Shown: in pieces, positions 20,668 to 29,050 of the stretch
How positions within the stretch are numbered: the stretch's first letter is position 1
Layout of the letters: every line of letters begins with the position of its first letter
From: Pseudomonas parasichuanensis
GTDB taxonomy: Bacteria > Pseudomonadota > Gammaproteobacteria > Pseudomonadales > Pseudomonadaceae
Reading direction: 5' to 3'
Assembly: GCF_021601385.1 (NCBI RefSeq)
Contig: NZ_BQHO01000007.1
Span: 124,001 to 188,000 of the forward strand
DNA length: 64,000 nt
Notes under the pieces: generated by a model
The model's input: only the letters and a program-made list of their open reading frames with translations
Databases searched by the model: none
What the model was told of the DNA's origin: nothing
Made by a program: the position numbers and the translations under genes

Positions 20668-21270
20668 TCAGTCTTTTCCTTTTGCTTGGCCGATGACACC
20701 TTCCGCGCGCAAAACGTCGAATAGCGCCTCGACGGCCTCATCGAGGGCGGCCGAGTTATCCAGCACATGCACCGAAGCGTCGTAGGCCTGCAAGCGGGTA
20801 CCGCGGGCCAGTCGCTGCTCGATTTCCTCGGCACTTTCCCGACCGCGAGCCGTCAGGCGTTGGCGCAGAACATCAGGTAGAACGGTCAGGCCGACTGCAA
20901 GCAGATCCGGGTAGCGTCGCCGGGCTTCTTGCAGGTACCCCCTTGAGCCGTTCACCAGCACCGAGCGGCCAGCGGCGAGGCACTCCTGCACCTGTGCAGA
21001 AATGCCGTAGCACAGTCCATTGGCCGCCCAGTTCAGGACAAACGCTCCTGCCGCACGCATGGCCTCGAAGCGCTCGGGCGTCACGCCCAGCGCACTTTCC
21101 CCCTTGGCCTCGGGTGAACGGGTAATGACCCTTCGGGCGACTTCCACCCCGTATTCGGCCAGGCGCTCGCGTGAGGCATCGATCAGGGAATCTTTGCCCG
21201 AGCCCGATGGTCCCATCAGGAATATCAACCGCCCTCTTGAGGACGGAGTGCCGCTTGCGTCATATTGCAT
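20668..21270 (-). CDS. phnN: Ribose 1,5-bisphosphokinase PhnN-like
   Basis: 200 residues from the ATG at 21268-21270. A guanylate-kinase-like P-loop GPSGSGKDSL sits near the N terminus, with RRVITRSPEAKGESALGVTP as the acceptor-binding region. PhnN makes PRPP from ribose 1,5-bisphosphate in phosphonate breakdown. No other phn gene is close, so it is an orphan copy and the exact substrate is inferred. GTG and TTG starts upstream would add 2-5 residues; none has a clear ribosome site. A tRNA-Arg follows on the same strand. Confidence 0.8.
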   Translation of the reverse strand: MQYDASGTPSSRGRLIFLMGPSGSGKDSLIDASRERLAEYGVEVARRVITRSPEAKGESALGVTPERFEAMRAAGAFVLNWAANGLCYGISAQVQECLAAGRSVLVNGSRGYLQEARRRYPDLLAVGLTVLPDVLRQRLTARGRESAEEIEQRLARGTRLQAYDASVHVLDNSAALDEAVEALFDVLRAEGVIGQAKGKD

Positions 21271-21424
21271 AGCCACTATGCTCAAGGTGTGGGAACCTGC
21301 GCATTCTAGGGTTTTTCCCTAACCTTTGCTGCCAGTTATCAGATTTTGACGACAAAGGTCTGACGCAGATGCAAAGCGAGCAATGTGAATCTTTTCAAAC
21401 CAGTACTCATTTCTGACAATTGGT

Positions 21425-21438
21425 ACTGGCAAAAAGCC
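21425..21438 (+). promoter_or_regulatory. Candidate AmrZ autoregulatory site before amrZ
   Basis: ACTGGCAAAAAGCC closely resembles the AmrZ operator core described upstream of amrZ in P. aeruginosa (TGGCAAAACGCC, from memory). It lies about 180 bases before the amrZ ATG and is flanked by a GGTAC/GTACC dyad (21422-21444). The rest of the 344-base gap 21271-21614 shows nothing else that I can support. Confidence 0.5.
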
Positions 21439-21614
21439 TGTACCGGAGCCACTATTTGTCACAGAATTGACGCCAAGGAATCGGCGACATGAGGCAAGAT
21501 GAAAACCCGAAAGCACATTACGGTTGAACATTTTGTCGTCGCCGCGGTCGTACTCCCACCGTGCGGCCAATTTGCGAACCGCTTCCCCTGAACCAGAACA
21601 ACCGGTCAATTTAT

Positions 21615-21941
21615 ATGCGCCCATTGAAACAGGCTATTTATTCGAGCCGCACCGCTGACAAGTTCGTCGTCCGCCTGCCAGACGGAATGCGTGAGCGCAT
21701 TGCCGAGGTAGCCCGCAACCATCACCGCAGCATGAACTCCGAGATCATCGCACGCCTGGAACAGAGCCTTATCCAGGAAGGCGCGCTGGGCGACGAACTG
21801 AGCATGCGCCTGGACAGCCCAGAGCTCAGCCTGCACGAGCGCGAACTGCTGCAACGCTTCCGCCAGCTCTCCCATCGCCAGCAGAACGCACTGGTTGCGC
21901 TCATCGCACACGATGTGGAAATGGCCGCCGACGCGTCCTGA
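21615..21941 (+). CDS. amrZ: Ribbon-helix-helix regulator AmrZ
   Basis: 108 residues; alginate and motility regulator Z. The ribbon-helix-helix domain contains [20 protein letters not shown] and [18 protein letters not shown], nearly identical to P. aeruginosa AmrZ as I know it, and the C terminus keeps [20 protein letters not shown]. The ATG at 21615 gives the known 108-residue length; an upstream ATG would add 18 unmatched residues. In other pseudomonads AmrZ represses or activates flagellar, exopolysaccharide and c-di-GMP genes, so it links to the flagellar cluster here. It ends at a shared terminator. Confidence 0.94.
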   Translation: MRPLKQAIYSSRTADKFVVRLPDGMRERIAEVARNHHRSMNSEIIARLEQSLIQEGALGDELSMRLDSPELSLHERELLQRFRQLSHRQQNALVALIAHDVEMAADAS

Positions 21942-21960
21942 CACAAAGCTTCGACACACA

Positions 21961-21986
21961 AAAAAGCCAGCGCAAGCTGGCTTTTT
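21961..21986. terminator. Bidirectional terminator between amrZ and mgtE
   Basis: Stem AAAAAGCCAGC / GCTGGCTTTTT with a four-base GCAA loop; T runs on both strands, serving the convergent amrZ and mgtE. Confidence 0.9.
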
Positions 21987-22001
21987 TGTTGCTGCCGCCC
22001 C

Positions 22002-23444
22002 TCAGAGCAGGAACAGCGTGGCCAACCCCAGGAAAATGAAGAAGCCGCCGCTGTCGGTCACAGCAGTGATCATCACGCTCGAGCCCATGGCTGGATCACG
22101 CCCCAGGCGGGTGAGCGTCATCGGGATCAAGACCCCCATCAACGCTGCCAGCAACAGGTTGAGGGTCATGGCCGCCGTCATCACCAGGCCCAACGACCAG
22201 CTGCCGTAGAGCATGAATGCCACCGCGCCGATCACCCCACCCCAGATCAGGCCGTTGAGCAGCGAAACTGCCAGCTCCTTGCGCATCAGCCGACTGGTGT
22301 TGCCCGGCGATACCTGATCCAGCGCCATGGCGCGCACGATCATGGTGATGGTCTGGTTACCCGAGTTGCCACCGATGCCGGCAACAATGGGCATCAGCGC
22401 AGCAAGGGCGACCAGTTTCTCGATCGAACCTTCGAACAGACCGATCACTCGGGACGCAAGGAAGGCGGTGATCAGGTTGATGGCCAGCCAGGCCCAGCGG
22501 TTACGCAGCGAGCGCCAGACCGAGGCGAAGATGTCTTCCTCTTCGCGCAGACCGGCCATGTTGAGCACTTCGCTCTCGCTCTCTTCGCGGATCAAATCGA
22601 CCATTTCATCGATGGTCAGTCGACCAATGAGGCGCTCGTTCTTGTCCACCACCGGCGCGGAGACCAGGTCATAACGCTCGAATGCCAGGGCTGCGTCATA
22701 AGCATCTTCCTCGGGGTGGAACACCACCGGGTCGTTGGCCATGACCTCCGCGACTTTCTTTTCCGGATCGTTGACCAGCAGCCGCTTGATGGGCAGCACA
22801 CCCTTGAGCATACCGTCGTAGTCGACCACGAACAGTTTGTCGGTGTGCCCCGGCAGCTCCTTGAGCCGACGCAGGTAACGCAGTACCACTTCCAGGCTGA
22901 CGTCTTCGCGGATGGTGACCATCTCGAAGTCCATCAGCGCACCGACCTGCTCCTCGTCATAGCTCAGCGCCGAACGCACGCGTTCACGCTGCTGGGCGTC
23001 GAGGCTTTCCATCAATTCATGAACGACGTCCCGCGGCAATTCCGGCGCCAGGTCGGCGAGCTCGTCGGCGTCCATTTCCTTGGCGGCGGCAAGCAGTTCG
23101 TGATCGTCCATGTCGGCGATCAGGGACTGGCGGACGGCGTCGGAAACTTCCAGCAGGATGTCGCCATCACGATCAGAGCGCACCAACTGCCAGACCGTCA
23201 GGCGGTCTTCCAGTGGCAAGGCTTCGAGGATGTAGGCAATGTCGGCAAGGTGCAGGTCATCGAGCTTGCGCTGCAGCTCGACAAGGTTCTGGCGGTGGAC
23301 GAGGTTTTCCACAAGGTCGTGGTGATGACCTTCCTGACGGTGCGTCAGATCCTCGACTACCCGCTGGCGCTGCAGCAGTTCGATCACCTGGGCAAGGCGA
23401 TCCTGCAGGCTGTCTTGAGCTTTCTTTACTTCTACTTCGGTCAT
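22002..23444 (-). CDS. mgtE: Magnesium transporter MgtE
   Basis: 480 residues. The N-terminal superhelical domain (about 1-140; LHLADIAYILEALPLEDRLT) is followed by two CBS domains (about 140-265; LFVVDYDGMLKGVLPIKRLL and APVVDKNERLIGRLTIDEMV), a connecting helix and five membrane segments with the conserved PIVAGIGGNSGNQ at the pore. The CBS domains sense Mg2+ and gate the channel. The ATG ending at 23444 has GGAG eight bases upstream. The gene stands alone. Confidence 0.95.
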   Translation of the reverse strand: MTEVEVKKAQDSLQDRLAQVIELLQRQRVVEDLTHRQEGHHHDLVENLVHRQNLVELQRKLDDLHLADIAYILEALPLEDRLTVWQLVRSDRDGDILLEVSDAVRQSLIADMDDHELLAAAKEMDADELADLAPELPRDVVHELMESLDAQQRERVRSALSYDEEQVGALMDFEMVTIREDVSLEVVLRYLRRLKELPGHTDKLFVVDYDGMLKGVLPIKRLLVNDPEKKVAEVMANDPVVFHPEEDAYDAALAFERYDLVSAPVVDKNERLIGRLTIDEMVDLIREESESEVLNMAGLREEEDIFASVWRSLRNRWAWLAINLITAFLASRVIGLFEGSIEKLVALAALMPIVAGIGGNSGNQTITMIVRAMALDQVSPGNTSRLMRKELAVSLLNGLIWGGVIGAVAFMLYGSWSLGLVMTAAMTLNLLLAALMGVLIPMTLTRLGRDPAMGSSVMITAVTDSGGFFIFLGLATLFLL

Positions 23445-23786
23445 AGGCGAACTCCACCCCCAGCAGCGGAGCACGCCGGGAGAATCAATCGATCAGATCT
23501 TGCTGCATGTAGCGTATTAGCGAGTAACTACTGGGTAAGTCCATGGTGGTATTCCACAAGCCCCGGCGGGGCTGACGGGCGCAATCATACACGGTGTCAG
23601 CTGTCGGATCGCTTAAAATTTTGGCTAGAACAATCGTTTGCGCAATAAAGCTGTGACAACACTCGAAGCCAACAGTGCGACGGCCTGAATGCTACAAAAA
23701 TCACAATCGGTTATTGGCTGCGCGGCATCGGGCTATCAACGTGAGTCTAGTCGCGCGCAGACAGAATCAGTAAACGCTGAAAAAGA
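23445..23786. other. Gap upstream of mgtE
   Basis: 342 bases between the mgtE start and the tRNA-operon terminator. It must hold the mgtE promoter. I see no convincing -35/-10 pair, riboswitch-like stem or open frame with a ribosome site. Confidence 0.5.
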
Positions 23787-23814
23787 AAAAGCCCGCTTAT
23801 ATAAGCGGGCTTTT
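23787..23814 (-). terminator. Terminator of the tRNA-Arg array
   Basis: Perfect 14-base inverted repeat AAAAGCCCGCTTAT / ATAAGCGGGCTTTT with T runs; lies seven bases past the last tRNA-Arg on the minus strand. Confidence 0.88.
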
Positions 23815-23820
23815 CAGGTG

Positions 23821-23897
23821 TGGCGGACTCAGGAGGATTCGAACCTCCGACCGCTCGGTTCGTAGCCGAGTACTCTATCCAGCTGAGCTATGAGTCC
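23821..23897 (-). tRNA. tRNA-Arg (anticodon ACG), copy nearest terminator
   Basis: 77-base cloverleaf: acceptor GGACTCA/TGAGTCC, anticodon stem CTCGG/CCGAG with loop CTACGAA (ACG, read as ICG after deamination), T loop TTCGAAT, encoded CCA. Identical to the two other copies. Confidence 0.97.
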
Positions 23898-23969
23898 GTG
23901 GTTGGTAGTTTTATGCCAGATTACCACTGGCTGCTGAAATCGCCTTGCAAGCAAAGCCACTTCAATAAG

Positions 23970-24046
23970 TGGCGGACTCAGGAGGATTCGAACCTCCGAC
24001 CGCTCGGTTCGTAGCCGAGTACTCTATCCAGCTGAGCTATGAGTCC
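23970..24046 (-). tRNA. tRNA-Arg (anticodon ACG), middle copy
   Basis: Same 77-base sequence and fold as the copy at 23821, encoded CCA included; middle of the array. Confidence 0.97.
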
Positions 24047-24118
24047 GTAGTTGGTATTTTTAGACCAGATCACCACTGGTTGAATGAACTGCTTTGAAGA
24101 TCAAAACCGCCCATTAAA

Positions 24119-24195
24119 TGGCGGACTCAGGAGGATTCGAACCTCCGACCGCTCGGTTCGTAGCCGAGTACTCTATCCAGCTGAGCTATGAGTCC
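24119..24195 (-). tRNA. tRNA-Arg (anticodon ACG), copy nearest tRNA-Ser
   Basis: Same 77-base sequence and fold as the other two copies; 106 bases downstream of tRNA-Ser on the minus strand, first of the three to be transcribed. Confidence 0.97.
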
Positions 24196-24301
24196 GTGTC
24201 TTGCCGCGCATTATAGGTCGCTGAAACATTTTTGCAAGAACTTTTTCGTTTAAAATCAACTACTTAGCGTTCTTACTGTTTAAAGCGCCCTACGCAAATA
24301 A

Positions 24302-24392
24302 TGGCGGTGAAGGGGGGATTCGAACCCCCGATACCCTTATGAGGTATACTCCCTTAGCAGGGGAGCGCCTTCGGCCACTCGGCCACCTCACC
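24302..24392 (-). tRNA. tRNA-Ser (anticodon GCT)
   Basis: 91 bases with the long variable arm of class II tRNAs. Acceptor GGTGAGG pairs with CTTCACC, anticodon stem CTCCC/GGGAG surrounds loop CTGCTAA (GCT), T arm GGGGG-TTCGAAT-CCCCC, CCA encoded. It lies directly downstream of csrA, as serV does in E. coli. Confidence 0.96.
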
Positions 24393-24438
24393 GCAACACG
24401 AGGCGAATATTAAACACACCCTTCCTCGTTTGCAACCC

Positions 24439-24464
24439 TTTTTTTGAAAAAAACTTCAAAAAAA
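24439..24464 (-). other. A/T-only hairpin directly after csrA
   Basis: Ten-base arms TTTTTTTGAA and TTCAAAAAAA around a six-base loop, starting at the base after the csrA stop. The stem has only one G-C pair, so it is a poor terminator and some read-through into the tRNA genes is likely. Confidence 0.45.
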
Positions 24465-24653
24465 TTAAAGGCTTGGCTCTTCGTCCTTCTCTTTCTTGAT
24501 GCGCAGGTAGATTTCCTCACGGTGAACGGCCACTTCCTTGGGCGCGCTCACGCCGATACGTACCTGGTTGCCTTTGACACCCAGGACCGTCACGGTGATC
24601 TCACCGTCACCAATGATCAGGCTCTCGGCGCACCGACGAGTCAGAATCAGCAT
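24465..24653 (-). CDS. csrA: Carbon storage regulator CsrA/RsmA
   Basis: 62 residues; RNA-binding dimer that blocks translation at GGA sites and is titrated by RsmY/Z-type small RNAs. The sequence begins [20 protein letters not shown] and has the RNA-contact residues in [20 protein letters not shown] and the conserved REEIY. AGGAG lies six bases before the ATG. It sits between lysC and tRNA-Ser; pseudomonads usually carry further Rsm paralogues elsewhere. Confidence 0.97.
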   Translation of the reverse strand: MLILTRRCAESLIIGDGEITVTVLGVKGNQVRIGVSAPKEVAVHREEIYLRIKKEKDEEPSL

Positions 24654-24785
24654 AGTTTTCTCCTCACATGAATCTTCAGGGACAACAGTCTTTGATTAAG
24701 CAGGGCCCGACCGGGGACGACGGCACTGGCCCGTACACACTGCCAGCAGCACCTGGACAGGGGTGCAACCGGCAGCCAGAAACGC

Positions 24786-24811
24786 GAAGGGCGCGGCAAG
24801 CCGCGCCCTTC
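24786..24811 (-). terminator. Hairpin after lysC
   Basis: Twelve-base GC-rich stem GAAGGGCGCGGC / GCCGCGCCCTTC with a two-base loop, 12 bases beyond the lysC stop. The following T run is short (GCGTTT). Confidence 0.7.
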
Positions 24812-24822
24812 CAGGCAACGTC

Positions 24823-26058
24823 TTACTCGCCCTGTCGGGCAGGAGCGTCGAGCTCGAACGCGGTGTGCAGCGCACGAACGGCCAGCTCCAGGTACTTCTC
24901 TTCGATCACTACCGACACCTTGATTTCGGAGGTGGAAATCATCTGGATGTTGATGCTCTCCTTGGCCAGGGCTTCGAACATGCGGCTGGCAACACCCGCG
25001 TGCGAACGCATGCCGACGCCGACGATCGACACCTTGGCGATCTTGGTGTCACCAACCACTTCACGCGCACCGATCTCACGGGCGGTGTTCTCCAGCACGC
25101 TGAGCGCCTTTTCGTACTCGTTGCGGTGCACGGTGAAGGTGAAGTCGGTGGTGTTATCGTGCGAAACGTTCTGCACGATCATGTCGACTTCGATATTGGC
25201 CGCGCTGATCGGACCGAGGATCTTGAATGCAACGCCTGGAGTGTCCGGGACGCCACGAATGGTCAGCTTGGCCTCATCACGGTTGAAGGCGATACCGGAA
25301 ATGATTGGCTGTTCCATGGATTCCTCTTCATCGATGGTAATGAGGGTACCCGGACCCTCCTTGAAGCTGTGCAGCACGCGCAGCGGGACGTTGTACTTGC
25401 CGGCGAACTCCACCGAACGGATCTGCAGCACCTTGGAGCCGAGGCTGGCCATTTCCAGCATCTCTTCGAAGGTGATCTTCTCCAGGCGCTGGGCCTGGGG
25501 CACGACACGCGGGTCGGTGGTGTAGACGCCATCGACATCGGTGTAGATCTGGCACTCGTCGGCCTTCAGCGCCGCGGCAAGTGCCACACCGGTGGTGTCT
25601 GAGCCGCCACGGCCGAGCGTGGTGATGTTGCCCTGCTCGTCAACGCCCTGGAAACCTGCAACCACGACCACACGACCAGCCTTGAGGTCGGCGCGGATCT
25701 TCTGGTCGTCGATCTGCAGGATGCGCGCCTTGTTGTGAGCGCTGTCAGTGAGGATGCGCACCTGGTTGCCGGTGTACGACACCGCAGGCACGCCACGCTT
25801 CATCAACGCCATGGTCAGCAAGGCAATGGTGACCTGCTCACCGGTCGAAACAATCACGTCCAGCTCGCGAGGTTCCGGCTTGTCGGTAATCTGCTTGGCC
25901 AGGTCGATCAGGCGATTGGTTTCGCCACTCATGGCCGACAGCACCACCACCAGGTCAGTGCCCTGCTCACGGAATTTCTTGACCTTGTCGGCTACCTGCT
26001 CGATCCGCTCGATGGAACCGACAGAGGTGCCGCCAAATTTCTGTACGATCAACGCCAT
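24823..26058 (-). CDS. lysC: Aspartate kinase
   Basis: 411 residues; phosphorylates aspartate as the first step to Lys, Thr and Met. The N-terminal kinase domain starts ALIVQKFGGTSVGSIERIEQ and has LGRGGSDTTGVALAAALKAD. Two ACT domains follow (about 265-340 and 345-405), with the feedback-site region TIRGVPDTPGVAFKILGPIS and MRSHAGVASRMFEALAKESI. As in other pseudomonads the 3' part may also be made separately as a beta subunit from an internal start; the ATG of ESMEQPIISGIAFNRDE is a candidate. It lies between alaS and csrA. Confidence 0.96.
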   Translation of the reverse strand: MALIVQKFGGTSVGSIERIEQVADKVKKFREQGTDLVVVLSAMSGETNRLIDLAKQITDKPEPRELDVIVSTGEQVTIALLTMALMKRGVPAVSYTGNQVRILTDSAHNKARILQIDDQKIRADLKAGRVVVVAGFQGVDEQGNITTLGRGGSDTTGVALAAALKADECQIYTDVDGVYTTDPRVVPQAQRLEKITFEEMLEMASLGSKVLQIRSVEFAGKYNVPLRVLHSFKEGPGTLITIDEEESMEQPIISGIAFNRDEAKLTIRGVPDTPGVAFKILGPISAANIEVDMIVQNVSHDNTTDFTFTVHRNEYEKALSVLENTAREIGAREVVGDTKIAKVSIVGVGMRSHAGVASRMFEALAKESINIQMISTSEIKVSVVIEEKYLELAVRALHTAFELDAPARQGE

Positions 26059-26141
26059 TTCAAAGGTGCCTCAGCCCCAAGGGGCCCCAAAAAACAATCC
26101 AACATGAAGCGGCCGCCGACTAGACCGGCGGCCGCCTCATC

Positions 26142-28766
26142 TCAAAGTCCCTGCTCGGCGAACGGCACAGCCAGGGCCAAGGCATTGTCCAGCGCGGCGA
26201 CGTCGACGCCACCACCCTGGGCCATGTCCGGGCGACCACCGCCCTTGCCACCCACCGCCGCAGCGGCTTGCTTCATCAGATCGCCAGCCTTGAGTTGGCC
26301 GGAGAGGTCCTTGGTCACGCCAGCCACCAGCACGACCTTGCCCTCATGCTCGCTGCCCAGCAGGATCACTGCATGGCCGAGCTTGTTCTTCAGCTGATCG
26401 ACGAGCGCCAGCAAGGCCTTGCCATCCTGCCCATCCAGGCGGGCGGCGAGCACCTTGGCACCCTTGACCTCAACGGCCGCATTGGAGAGATCGTCCCCGG
26501 CGGCGCTGGCGGCCTTGGCCTGCAGCTGTTCAAGCTGCTTTTCCAGCTGACGGTTGCGCTCGAGCACAGCCGACAGCTTGTCGATCAGGTTGTCGCGGTT
26601 ACCCTTGACCAGCTGCGCGGCTTCCTTGACCTGCTCTTCGGCAGCATTCAGGTAAGCCAGCGCGGCGGCACCGGTCACCGCTTCGATACGGCGCACGCCA
26701 GAGGCCACGCCGCCTTCGCTGATGATCTTGAACAGGCTGATATCGCCCGTGCGCTTGGCGTGGATGCCACCGCACAGTTCGACGGAGAAGTCACCGCCCA
26801 TGCTCAGCACGCGCACGGTGTCGCCGTACTTCTCACCGAACAGCGCCATGGCGCCCTTGGCCTTGGCGGTCTCGATGTCGGTCAACTCGGTCTGCACCTC
26901 GGTGTTACGGCGCACTTCACGGTTGACGATCTCTTCCAGGGCCTTGATCTGCGCAGGCGTCACCGCCTCGAAGTGGCTGAAGTCGAAACGCAGGCGCTGG
27001 CTGTCGACCAGCGAGCCCTTCTGCTGTACGTGCTCGCCCAGTACCTGGCGCAGCGCTTCGTGCAGCAGGTGGGTGGCGGAGTGGTTCAGCGAGGTAGCGT
27101 GCTGCACGTCGGCATCGACACGCGCGTCGACGGCCGTGCCAACGCTCAGCGCACCACTGGCAACCACACCATGGTGCAGGAAGGCGCCACCGGTCTTGGT
27201 GGTGTCGCGCACATCGAAGCGCGCGGCGCCGGCCTGCAGGTAACCGCAGTCACCCACCTGGCCGCCCGACTCGGCGTAGAACGGGGTGCGATCCAGGATC
27301 ACCACACCCTCTTCGCCTTCGCCCAGCTGCTCGACCGCCTGGCCATCCTTGTACAGAGCAATGACCTTGCCCTGCCCTTCGGTGGCATCGTAGCCGAGGA
27401 AGTCAGTGGCGGTATCGACCTTGACCAGGCTGTTGTAGTCCATGCCGAAGGCGCTGGCGGAGCGGGCACGCTCGCGCTGGGCTTCCATTTCACGCTCGAA
27501 GCCGGCCTCGTCGATGGTCAGCTCGCGCTCGCGGGCGATGTCGGCGGTCAGGTCCATGGGGAAGCCGTAGGTGTCATACAGCTTGAACACCACGTCACCC
27601 GGGACGACCTTGCCCTGCAGCTGGGCCAGGTCCTGCTCGAGGATACGCAGGCCCTGCTCGAGGGTCTTGGCGAACTGCTCTTCTTCGGTCTTGAGCACGC
27701 GCTCGATGTGCGCCTGCTGGCTTTTCAGCTCAGGGAAGGCTTCGCCCATCTCGGTGACCAGCGCGGCAACGATCTTGTGGAAGAAGCTGCCGGTGGCACC
27801 CAGCTTGTTGCCGTGGCGGCAGGCGCGACGGATGATGCGGCGCAGCACATAGCCACGGCCTTCGTTCGAAGGCAGCACACCGTCGGCGATCAGGAAGCCG
27901 CAGGAACGGATATGGTCAGCGACCACTTTCAGCGAAGGCTGCTCGTCGTTGCTGCAACCGATAGCCTTGGCGGCGGCGGCCAGCAGGCTCTGGAACAGGT
28001 CGATCTGGTAGTTCGAATGCACATGCTGCATCACCGCACTGATGCGCTCCAGGCCCATGCCGGTGTCCACCGATGGCGCTGGCAGCGGGTGCAGCACGCC
28101 ATCGGCGGTGCGGTTGAACTGCATGAAGACGTTGTTCCAGATCTCGATGTAGCGGTCGCCGTCTTCTTCCGGCGAGCCGGGTGGGCCGCCCCAGATGTCG
28201 GCGCCGTGGTCGTAGAAGATCTCGGTGCACGGGCCGCACGGGCCGGTGTCGCCCATGGTCCAGAAGTTGTCGGAGGCGTACGGGGCGCCCTTGTTGTCAC
28301 CGATGCGCACCATGCGCTCGGCGGGCACGCCGACTTCCTTGGTCCAGATGTCGTAGGCTTCGTCGTCGCTGGCGTAGACGGTGACCCACAGCTTCTCCTT
28401 CGGCAGGTTGAGCCACTTGTCCGAAGTCAGGAAGGTCCAGGCGAAGGTGATCGCATCGCGCTTGAAATAGTCGCCGAAGCTGAAGTTGCCCAGCATTTCG
28501 AAGAAGGTGTGGTGACGGGCGGTATAGCCGACGTTTTCCAGGTCGTTGTGCTTGCCGCCGGCGCGTACGCACTTCTGGCTGCTCACCGCGCGGGTGTAGG
28601 CGCGCTTTTCCTGGCCGAGGAAGCAGTCCTTGAACTGGTTCATGCCGGCGTTGGTGAACAGCAGGGTCGGGTCATTGCCCGGGATCAGCGAGCTGGAGGC
28701 GACGCGGGTGTGGCCCTGCTCTTCGAAGAAGCGAAGGAAGGCTTCACGGATTTCTGCGCTTTTCAT
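26142..28766 (-). CDS. alaS: Alanyl-tRNA synthetase
   Basis: 874 residues, normal length. The aminoacylation domain begins [20 protein letters not shown] and has [17 protein letters not shown] and [19 protein letters not shown]. The editing domain carries the zinc ligands [11 protein letters not shown] and [10 protein letters not shown], and the C-terminal DHH-type domain ends in [11 protein letters not shown]. The ATG at 28766 gives the family start; four upstream codons are ignored. A hairpin with arms GCGGCCGCCG / CGGCGGCCGC (26109-26135) follows the stop but lacks a T run, so some transcription may run on into lysC. Confidence 0.97.
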   Translation of the reverse strand: MKSAEIREAFLRFFEEQGHTRVASSSLIPGNDPTLLFTNAGMNQFKDCFLGQEKRAYTRAVSSQKCVRAGGKHNDLENVGYTARHHTFFEMLGNFSFGDYFKRDAITFAWTFLTSDKWLNLPKEKLWVTVYASDDEAYDIWTKEVGVPAERMVRIGDNKGAPYASDNFWTMGDTGPCGPCTEIFYDHGADIWGGPPGSPEEDGDRYIEIWNNVFMQFNRTADGVLHPLPAPSVDTGMGLERISAVMQHVHSNYQIDLFQSLLAAAAKAIGCSNDEQPSLKVVADHIRSCGFLIADGVLPSNEGRGYVLRRIIRRACRHGNKLGATGSFFHKIVAALVTEMGEAFPELKSQQAHIERVLKTEEEQFAKTLEQGLRILEQDLAQLQGKVVPGDVVFKLYDTYGFPMDLTADIARERELTIDEAGFEREMEAQRERARSASAFGMDYNSLVKVDTATDFLGYDATEGQGKVIALYKDGQAVEQLGEGEEGVVILDRTPFYAESGGQVGDCGYLQAGAARFDVRDTTKTGGAFLHHGVVASGALSVGTAVDARVDADVQHATSLNHSATHLLHEALRQVLGEHVQQKGSLVDSQRLRFDFSHFEAVTPAQIKALEEIVNREVRRNTEVQTELTDIETAKAKGAMALFGEKYGDTVRVLSMGGDFSVELCGGIHAKRTGDISLFKIISEGGVASGVRRIEAVTGAAALAYLNAAEEQVKEAAQLVKGNRDNLIDKLSAVLERNRQLEKQLEQLQAKAASAAGDDLSNAAVEVKGAKVLAARLDGQDGKALLALVDQLKNKLGHAVILLGSEHEGKVVLVAGVTKDLSGQLKAGDLMKQAAAAVGGKGGGRPDMAQGGGVDVAALDNALALAVPFAEQGL

Positions 28767-29050
28767 AGGTTCTTCCACGGAAACGGCCGGCCCCTTTGGG
28801 CAAACTCGTCAAATCGACGAAACGACGGCAAAGGGCGCCATTATATCCAGCCTGAACGGCGGATGCAGTGTGTTTATAAGATAGAAACGGTCAATCGAAG
28901 GTGAAATGACCTTCATTTAGCCGGTCATATCCGCAGGCTATACAGTTCACCGCGCCGGAACAACCACACCGGCTTGCATTATGTACTGCCCGGTGCACCG
29001 GCATGGCTCCGAAGATCGCCCCCTTCATTCCCGGCAATACGGAGCAACAC

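Larger units (their letters stand above)
23821..24195 (-). repeat. 149-bp tandem triplication carrying tRNA-Arg(ACG)
   Basis: The three tRNA-Arg genes begin at 23821, 23970 and 24119, exactly 149 bases apart each time. The 77-base genes are identical, while the 72-base spacers are recognisably related (both contain TTGGTA...CCAGAT.ACCACTGG) but have diverged. Confidence 0.9.

Noticed and set aside
21526-21552. GAACAT-N16-TCGTA as an AlgT/sigma-22 promoter for amrZ
   Set aside because: The -35 resembles GAACTT but the -10 matches TCTGA poorly; too weak to call.
23821-24195. Direct repeats with regular spacing, CRISPR-like at first glance
   Set aside because: The repeat unit is a complete tRNA with encoded CCA; there are no cas genes.
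26268-28904. Plus-strand open frame (878 codons) opposite alaS
   Set aside because: Mirrors AlaS codon by codon, no ribosome site, no recognisable fold. High-GC third-position bias makes such frames common.
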